Shown: piece by piece, positions 12,312-16,569 of the stretch
Layout of the letters: each line of letters starts with the position of its first letter
How positions within the stretch are numbered: position 1 is the stretch's first letter
Assembly: GCA_021296015.1 (NCBI GenBank)
Contig: JAGWBG010000003.1
Span: 603 to 17,171, forward strand
Reading direction: 5' to 3'
DNA from: Dehalococcoidia bacterium
Lineage (GTDB): Bacteria > Chloroflexota > Dehalococcoidia > Lucifugimonadales > JAGWBF01
Length of the DNA: 16,569 nucleotides
The notes under the pieces: generated by a model
Told to the model about the DNA's origin: nothing
Seen by the model: only the letters and a program-made list of their open reading frames with translations
Database searches by the model: none
Program-made: the position numbers and the translations under genes

Positions 12312-13448
12312 ATGTCAGACGTAGAGATTAGACGTGGGCTGAGGAATGTCTATATAGATACCACGGAAGCCAGCTTTGTGGATGGACAGGTAGGCAAGCT
12401 GCTCTATCGTGGCTACAACATCCATGACCTGGCTGAAAAGTCCACCTTTGAAGAAGTAATCTACCTGCTCCTTTACGGGGACTTGCCCACCAGGAGTCAG
12501 CTGGGCGAATTAGATGCCACCCTCCGCGCTCATAGGGCCGTCCCCGACGATGTGATTCAGGTCTTGAGGCTGGTAAAGAACAGCCACCCCATGGACGCCC
12601 TACGCACCGGTGTTTCCGCCATGTCGGCCTTCGACGAGGAAGTGGAAGACAACTCTGAAGAGGCTACCATCCGCAAGGGTATCCGCCTCACGGCCCAAGC
12701 CCCCACTATCGTGGCGGCCCATCACCGTATCAGAAACGGGCTTGAGCCGGTGCCGCCGAATTCAAGCTTGAACCACGCCGGCAACTTCCTCTACATGCTC
12801 TCCGGAGCAGAGCCCGACTTGGAGACCCAGAAGCTGATGGATGTGGACTTCATCCTCCATGCCGAGCATAGTTCCAACGCCTCGGCCTTCGGTGCCAGGG
12901 TGACGGCCTCGACCCTCTCGGACCTGCATTCCGCCGTGGTCACGGGTATCGGTGTTCTGAAGGGGCCGTGGCATGGCGGTGCAGCGGAGGAGGTTATGAA
13001 GATGGCATCAGAGATAGGCCAGCCGGAAAACGCCGAGGACTACGCCAGAAACATCCTGGACAATGGAGGCAGAATCATGGGCTTCGGCCATCGCGTGTAC
13101 AAGGCCGAAGACCCACGCGCCCGACACCTGCGGGAGCGCTCCCAGACGCTGGGCGAGACGATGGGCCAGCCCCACTGGTTCCAGATACTCAGATACCTGG
13201 AAGAGAAGACTATGGTTCCCTACAGGTCCAGGGGTATATTCGTGAACGTAGACTTCTTCGCAGGCTCCATCTACCACCTGTTGGGCATCCCCTCAGACCT
13301 GTTCATACCCATTTTTGCCCTGGGTCGTATACCCGGATGGACCCTTCAGTGTGTCGAGCAGTATGGAGATAATATCCTGCTCCGGCCCTTGCTGGACTAC
13401 CAGGGCCCCATGGACCTGGAATACGTCCCCATTGAGCAGCGTGGCTAG
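12312..13448 (+). CDS. gltA: Citrate synthase (citrate/2-methylcitrate synthase family)
   Basis: A 378-residue citrate synthase of the short, Gram-positive/archaeal (CitZ-like) type, condensing acetyl-CoA and oxaloacetate in the TCA cycle; 2-methylcitrate synthase activity cannot be excluded. Motifs: LLYRGYNIHDLAE (30-42), ILHAEHSSNASAF (181-193), GPWHGGAAEEV (218-228) with the substrate-binding His221, MGFGHRVYKAEDPRA (256-270) with catalytic His260, and VNVDFFAG (311-318) with catalytic Asp314. I start at the ATG 12312 because AAGGAGG (12298-12304) is 7 nt upstream; a GTG two codons earlier is too close. It has its own promoter and terminator, so it is a single-gene unit. The symbol is given for function, not for a closest E. 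coli relation. Confidence 0.93.
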   Translation: MSDVEIRRGLRNVYIDTTEASFVDGQVGKLLYRGYNIHDLAEKSTFEEVIYLLLYGDLPTRSQLGELDATLRAHRAVPDDVIQVLRLVKNSHPMDALRTGVSAMSAFDEEVEDNSEEATIRKGIRLTAQAPTIVAAHHRIRNGLEPVPPNSSLNHAGNFLYMLSGAEPDLETQKLMDVDFILHAEHSSNASAFGARVTASTLSDLHSAVVTGIGVLKGPWHGGAAEEVMKMASEIGQPENAEDYARNILDNGGRIMGFGHRVYKAEDPRARHLRERSQTLGETMGQPHWFQILRYLEEKTMVPYRSRGIFVNVDFFAGSIYHLLGIPSDLFIPIFALGRIPGWTLQCVEQYGDNILLRPLLDYQGPMDLEYVPIEQRG

Positions 13449-13485
13449 TCGGCTGAAGCGGACCGTCTGAAATCACCAATTCTTC

Positions 13486-13512
13486 GGGGGGCTTATGGCC
13501 CCCCTGTGTTTT
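13486..13512 (+). terminator. Rho-independent terminator of citrate synthase
   Basis: GGGGGGC-TTATG-GCCCCCC (13486-13504), a perfect 7-bp GC stem, followed by TGTGTTTT. It begins 37 nt after the stop. Its T-tract ends only 18 nt before the next gene's ATG, so the methyltransferase must be transcribed by read-through or from a promoter within or before this hairpin. Confidence 0.85.
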
Positions 13513-13529
13513 CGCTGAGGGTGGCCCCC

Positions 13530-14768
13530 ATGAACACGGATAACGTAGAATCGGAGATAGTCCGGCGAATAAGAAAGCATGGCAGGATAACCTTCGCCGA
13601 GTTCATGGAGTTGGCCCTCTTCTGGCCCAAGGGTGGCTACTACGTCAACCCGGACAACGTAGGGGCTGAAGGAGATTTCTATACGTCCCCCGGAGCTCAT
13701 CCGGCCTTTGGGGCACTCCTTTGTGTGCAGGTATTCCAGATGGGGCAATTGCTGGACCGCCCCTCGCCATTCTGGTTGGTGGAGATGGGGGCAGGCAGCG
13801 GCCTCTTGTGCCACGACATCGTGGGGTACGCTGCCCATATCTCCCCGGAGTTCGCCAACTCCCTGCGCTATCTGTGCATGGACAGGTACTCACCACCCGG
13901 TGTGGAAAGCCGGCTGACAGGCGAGGCCGGAAAGAGGGTAGAACGACTTGCAGCCCAGAGCATCCCTCTACGTGGAGTAGATGCCGGCTGTTTCCTCTCA
14001 AACGAGTTGCTGGACTCCCTTCCGGTCCATAGAGTGACGATGGATGCCGGCGGGTTGAAAGAGATTTTCGTCACCATGAAAGACGGAAACCTGGTAGAGG
14101 TGCTGGACTCCCCCTCCACCCCGGCGCTGGGGGAGCGCCTGGACTCCCTGGGAATCTCTCTGACGGAAGTCTTCAGCACGGAGATAAACCTGGCTGTGGA
14201 ATCATGGATGGAGGATGTGTCCTCCGCCCTGGAGCGTGGTTTCCTCCTCACTATAGACTACGGGCATCCCGCTACGGAACTTTATTCTCCCAGCCGCAGA
14301 CGTGGCACTCTCACCTGCTTCTACAGACACACCCAGACTGACAACCCGTACCTTCGCATCGGCAGGCAGGATATAACCACACAGGTGGACTTCACCTCAA
14401 TGGTAGATTTGGGAAAGACCCACGGCCTGGAGACCCTGAGCCTTAACACCCAGAAAGAGTTTCTTCATAGTCTTGGACTGCGACGGTTCATGGCCCGTCT
14501 CCCGGCTTCAGGTCTGCGGCAACGGGAGGTGGAGGCCAACCGGCTCGGTATGCTTGATATTGTCAGACCCGGAGGCATGGGCGAGTTCAAAGTTCTAGTC
14601 CAGGGCAAGGGGGTGAAAAGCCCCTTGTTATGGGGGGGTGAGCCTACCCGGGAGCTTGAAGAAGTGCTGGATAGGCTGCCCCTACCCCTGCTGACGCCGC
14701 TCCACATGCCCCTACTTGAAGGACGCTATCCCCATCTGGCTTTCGAGTGGGAAGAGATGTTGTCCTGA
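13530..14768 (+). CDS. SAM-dependent methyltransferase, MidA/NDUFAF7 family
   Basis: A 412-residue member of the MidA (DUF185, PF02636) family, whose mitochondrial member NDUFAF7 methylates an arginine of complex I. Features: FAEFMELALFWPKGGYY (22-38), GDFYTSPGAHPAFG (48-61), the SAM motif VEMGAGSGLL (84-93), SNELLDSLPVHRV (157-169), GFLLTIDYGHP (237-247), GTLTCFYRHTQTDNP (259-273), and GRQDITTQVDFTSM (278-291). Length is normal for the family. The ATG at 13530 is preceded by GAGGGTGG; the GTG at 13506 lies inside the terminator's T-tract and is not the start. It faces the convergent small membrane protein gene with 33 bp between them. The bacterial substrate is unproven. Confidence 0.9.
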   Translation: MNTDNVESEIVRRIRKHGRITFAEFMELALFWPKGGYYVNPDNVGAEGDFYTSPGAHPAFGALLCVQVFQMGQLLDRPSPFWLVEMGAGSGLLCHDIVGYAAHISPEFANSLRYLCMDRYSPPGVESRLTGEAGKRVERLAAQSIPLRGVDAGCFLSNELLDSLPVHRVTMDAGGLKEIFVTMKDGNLVEVLDSPSTPALGERLDSLGISLTEVFSTEINLAVESWMEDVSSALERGFLLTIDYGHPATELYSPSRRRGTLTCFYRHTQTDNPYLRIGRQDITTQVDFTSMVDLGKTHGLETLSLNTQKEFLHSLGLRRFMARLPASGLRQREVEANRLGMLDIVRPGGMGEFKVLVQGKGVKSPLLWGGEPTRELEEVLDRLPLPLLTPLHMPLLEGRYPHLAFEWEEMLS

Positions 14769-14801
14769 AGCTCGTCTCGCAAGTTGCCTTTCTTGCCAAC
14801 C

Positions 14802-15017
14802 CTATTCCCAGAGCTTTTTTCGCCCTTCCTTGGGCGTCAAGAGGCTCAACATAAAGCCCGTGCCATAGACAATAGACGATACAATTGCAAGCACCGTAAC
14901 AAAAGGCCCGGCAAACATAAGCACGACACCCACCACTATCGCTCCGGCAGTCAGCGAACCCAAGGCCCATATCCCCTTATTCTCCTCCCCGGAGAACAGG
15001 TCGTCACTTTTTCTCAT
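14802..15017 (-). CDS. Small two-helix membrane protein
   Basis: A 71-residue protein with a charged N-terminus (MRKSDDLFSGEENK), two hydrophobic helices (about 18-36, ALGSLTAGAIVVGVVLMFAG; and about 40-60, FVTVLAIVSSIVYGTGFMLSL) and a basic tail (PKEGRKKLWE). The ATG at 15017 is fixed by AGGAGG 6 nt upstream. It is the last gene of the minus-strand run tRNA-Leu, trmI, HD hydrolase, starting 25 bp after the HD stop. I do not recognise the family. Helix content and the strong ribosome site support a real gene. Confidence 0.75.
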   Translation of the reverse strand: MRKSDDLFSGEENKGIWALGSLTAGAIVVGVVLMFAGPFVTVLAIVSSIVYGTGFMLSLLTPKEGRKKLWE

Positions 15018-15042
15018 GTACAACCTCCTGGTACAAGTTTAC

Positions 15043-15609
15043 CTAGATAGTCTCTGCGTTTAGCCCCAACTCTTTCGCCACCGGCTTCAGGCTTTCGATG
15101 ACAAAAGCTATGTGCTCATCCAGGTTCAGATTCAGCTCTTCGGCCCCTCTGTTGATGTCCTCACGTTTGACATCTCTGGCAAAGGCCTTGTCCTTCATCT
15201 TCCTCACTACCGACCTGGGAGTCACCTCGTCCAGGCTCTTGTTGGGCCTTACCAGGGCAACTGCCCTTATGAACCCGGAAAGCTCATCCACGGCGAACAC
15301 GGTGTGCTCCATCAGGCTCTCCCTCTGGATACCTGTGTGGTCGCCGTGGGTGAGCACGGCCCTGACAATGTGTTCCGGGTAACCCTGCTCCCTTAAAATA
15401 TTGGCCCCGTACATGGGATGCTCCTCCGGAGTTGGAACAACCTCCCAATCGAAGTCGTGGAGCAGCCCTGCGATGCCCCACCCCTCCTCGTCTTCATCGT
15501 ACTTGCGGGCATAGGCCCGCATGGCCGCCTCGACGGCCAGTAGATGCTTCATCAGGACGTCGGTCTTGACGTACTCCTGAAGCAGAGTCATGGTGCTCTC
15601 TCTATTCAT
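15043..15609 (-). CDS. HD domain hydrolase (predicted HD-superfamily, COG2316-like)
   Basis: A 188-residue HD-domain protein. HD metal-binding residues can be followed: His22 in VLMKHLLAVEAAMRAYA, the His51-Asp52 pair in GWGIAGLLHDFDWE, His64 in PEEHPMYGANIL, His88 or His91 in VLTHGDHTG, and Asp109 in VFAVDELSGF. It is probably a phosphohydrolase on a nucleotide or related phosphoester. The ATG at 15609 is set by GGAGG 6 nt upstream and overlaps the last 8 nt of trmI, so the two are translationally coupled; a longer frame reaching 15684 is a trmI shadow at its start. The RNA-linked neighbours hint at a nucleotide or RNA-metabolism role but do not prove it. Confidence 0.88.
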   Translation of the reverse strand: MNRESTMTLLQEYVKTDVLMKHLLAVEAAMRAYARKYDEDEEGWGIAGLLHDFDWEVVPTPEEHPMYGANILREQGYPEHIVRAVLTHGDHTGIQRESLMEHTVFAVDELSGFIRAVALVRPNKSLDEVTPRSVVRKMKDKAFARDVKREDINRGAEELNLNLDEHIAFVIESLKPVAKELGLNAETI

Positions 15610-16474
15610 CCTGGTCCTCCAGTTCCGGTCTTCCGTTGGCGGTTTCAGCAACGGTTTCCGAGGTGGCTCCGGCCTTGGGGGCACACCTGCGGGCAGTGGT
15701 GATGAACCCGGTATGGGCTACCATGCGATGAGCGGGCCGCACGCTGTGCTGGGTCACGCTCCAGGGCCTTAGCAGCACCTCCACCGTCTCGATTAGCTGA
15801 AAGCGGGAGTCGGACGTAAGGGCCTGCACGAGGCGATGGATTTGGAGTACGGTGGGCAGGAAGCTGAGAAAAATACCCCCCATGGTAAGCGCCTGCGCTG
15901 CATGGGAGACCACGTGCCAGGGCTCGGGCACGTCCAGGACTATTCTGTCCACGTCCTGCTCATGGATACCCTCGTATACATCGCCCATATTCAGCGTATG
16001 GCTGGAAGCGTTGGGGGCGAGCATGCTTATATTTCTCATGGCCCTCGCCACCATATCCTCCCGTATTTCATAGGTTATGACCCTGCCCGCCTCACCTACG
16101 GCTCTCAGCAGAGCCGAGGTCAGAGCGCCTGAACCCAGCCCGGCTTCCACCACCGTTGCCCCCGGGAAGATGTCTGCCAGCATGAGGATATTCCCCAGGT
16201 CCTTCGGATAGATGACCTGGCTCCCCCTGGGCATCGCGAGCACGTAGTCCCCCAGGGTCGGCTTGACGGCAAGAAGGCTCTGGCCGCGGCTGGTATGCAC
16301 CCATCCTCCTTGCTCTCGTCCGATTATCTCTTTGTGGGGCAAAGTACCCACGTGGGTATGAAAGGTGCTTTCCATGCTCAAGGTCAGAAGGTATCTGCGC
16401 CCCTTGCGATCAATAAGAAGCGCCAGGTCGCCTTCCTGAAACCTGCCTCCGGTGGTTTTTGCTTTCTCAATCAC
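15602..16474 (-). CDS. trmI: tRNA (adenine-N1)-methyltransferase TrmI
   Basis: A 290-residue SAM-dependent methyltransferase making m1A58 in the tRNA T-loop (TrmI/Trm61 family). Features: an N-terminal small beta domain, FQEGDLALLIDRKGRRYLLTL, FHTHVGTLPHKEIIG, then PRGSQVIYPKDLG, the SAM motif VVEAGLGSGALTSALLRAVG, YEIREDMVARAMRN, and the catalytic-site strand VDRIVLDVPEPW. The only ATG upstream lies inside the tRNA, so I chose the GTG at 16474-16472, 16 nt after the tRNA's CCA. Its ribosome site is weak. The C-terminal 25 residues are a low-complexity acidic tail. It overlaps the HD gene by 8 nt. The start is less certain than the function. Confidence 0.9.
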   Translation of the reverse strand: MIEKAKTTGGRFQEGDLALLIDRKGRRYLLTLSMESTFHTHVGTLPHKEIIGREQGGWVHTSRGQSLLAVKPTLGDYVLAMPRGSQVIYPKDLGNILMLADIFPGATVVEAGLGSGALTSALLRAVGEAGRVITYEIREDMVARAMRNISMLAPNASSHTLNMGDVYEGIHEQDVDRIVLDVPEPWHVVSHAAQALTMGGIFLSFLPTVLQIHRLVQALTSDSRFQLIETVEVLLRPWSVTQHSVRPAHRMVAHTGFITTARRCAPKAGATSETVAETANGRPELEDQDE

Positions 16475-16490
16475 TTTGTAGCTAACTTTC

Positions 16491-16569
16491 TGGTGCCGAA
16501 GGTCGGAGTCGAACCGACACGGGGTTGCCCCCACCGGTTTTTGAGACCGGCGCGTCTACCATTCCGCCA
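16491..16569 (-). tRNA. tRNA-Leu (CAA), 5' acceptor strand cut by window edge
   Basis: The minus-strand sequence begins at about tRNA position 8 and runs to an encoded CCA (16493-16491). The D-arm is GGCGGAATGGTAGACGC. The anticodon arm is CCGGT-CTCAAAA-ACCGG with anticodon CAA. A long variable arm GGGG-GCAA-CCCC marks a class II tRNA, and the T-arm is GTCGG-TTCGACT-CCGAC. The 3' acceptor strand CTTCGGC lacks its partner, which would be just outside the window. Leu by anticodon and by the long variable arm. Confidence 0.93.

Noticed and set aside
12125..12331. 68-codon frame in the citrate synthase leader as an upstream ORF
   Set aside because: No ribosome site, no recognisable motif, and it runs across the citrate synthase start in another frame.
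16475..16534. N-terminal extension of trmI to 16534
   Set aside because: It would translate the 3' half of the tRNA-Leu gene.

Overview
The window (about 55-57% GC by eye, bacterial gene density, strong AAGGAGG ribosome sites, sigma70-like promoters) looks like a chromosomal piece of a Chloroflexota bacterium, probably of the Dehalococcoidia/SAR202 kind. That placement is an inference from the gene mix: DUF1800, HpcH-type aldolase, VOC and D-aminoacylase-like catabolic proteins, paralogous MFS carriers, a bacterial PAC2 protein and a redoxin-type (seleno)protein. No rRNA or marker gene settles it.

Layout. 1-806 (-) is a DUF1800 protein cut by the window edge. It is divergent from an HpcH/HpaI aldolase (1078-1833 +), and each has its own near-consensus promoter in the gap. 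The minus-strand run 4642-1854 encodes a D-aminoacylase-type amidohydrolase, a 52-residue SEC-C zinc protein too short for ordinary gene calling, and a two-domain VOC protein. 4898-6226 (-) is an MFS carrier. Upstream of it lie two tandem peroxiredoxins (6347-6811 and 6884-7357, both -). 7528-8076 (+) is a nicotinamidase and 8197-9093 (+) a PAC2 protein. 9153-10487 (-) is a second MFS carrier, paralogous to the first. 10596-11111 (-) is the DNA-binding half of an IS630-type transposase without its catalytic half. 11400-11858 (-) is a beta-rich unknown with a consensus promoter. 12312-13448 (+) is citrate synthase with a long structured leader and a clear terminator. 13530-14768 (+) is a MidA-family methyltransferase. 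The right end (-) holds a partial tRNA-Leu(CAA), trmI, an HD hydrolase overlapping trmI by 8 nt, and a small two-helix membrane protein.

Main result. The peroxiredoxin at 6347-6811 is interrupted only by an in-frame TGA at 6676-6674, exactly where the peroxidatic cysteine belongs (T-G-G-TGA-T, against T-G-V-C-T in the adjacent Cys paralog). Frame and homology continue to a normal TAG stop, and stem-loops follow the TGA. The best reading is a selenocysteine peroxiredoxin that standard ORF calling splits or truncates. No Sec machinery (selA, selB, selC, selD) is in the window, so this remains a strong inference.

How the genes may work together. The left half looks like a small-organic-acid or N-acyl-amino-acid catabolic island: uptake by MFS, deacylation, VOC chemistry and retro-aldol cleavage. 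Peroxide defence sits beside it. The right half is housekeeping: citrate synthase, tRNA modification, MidA and HD.
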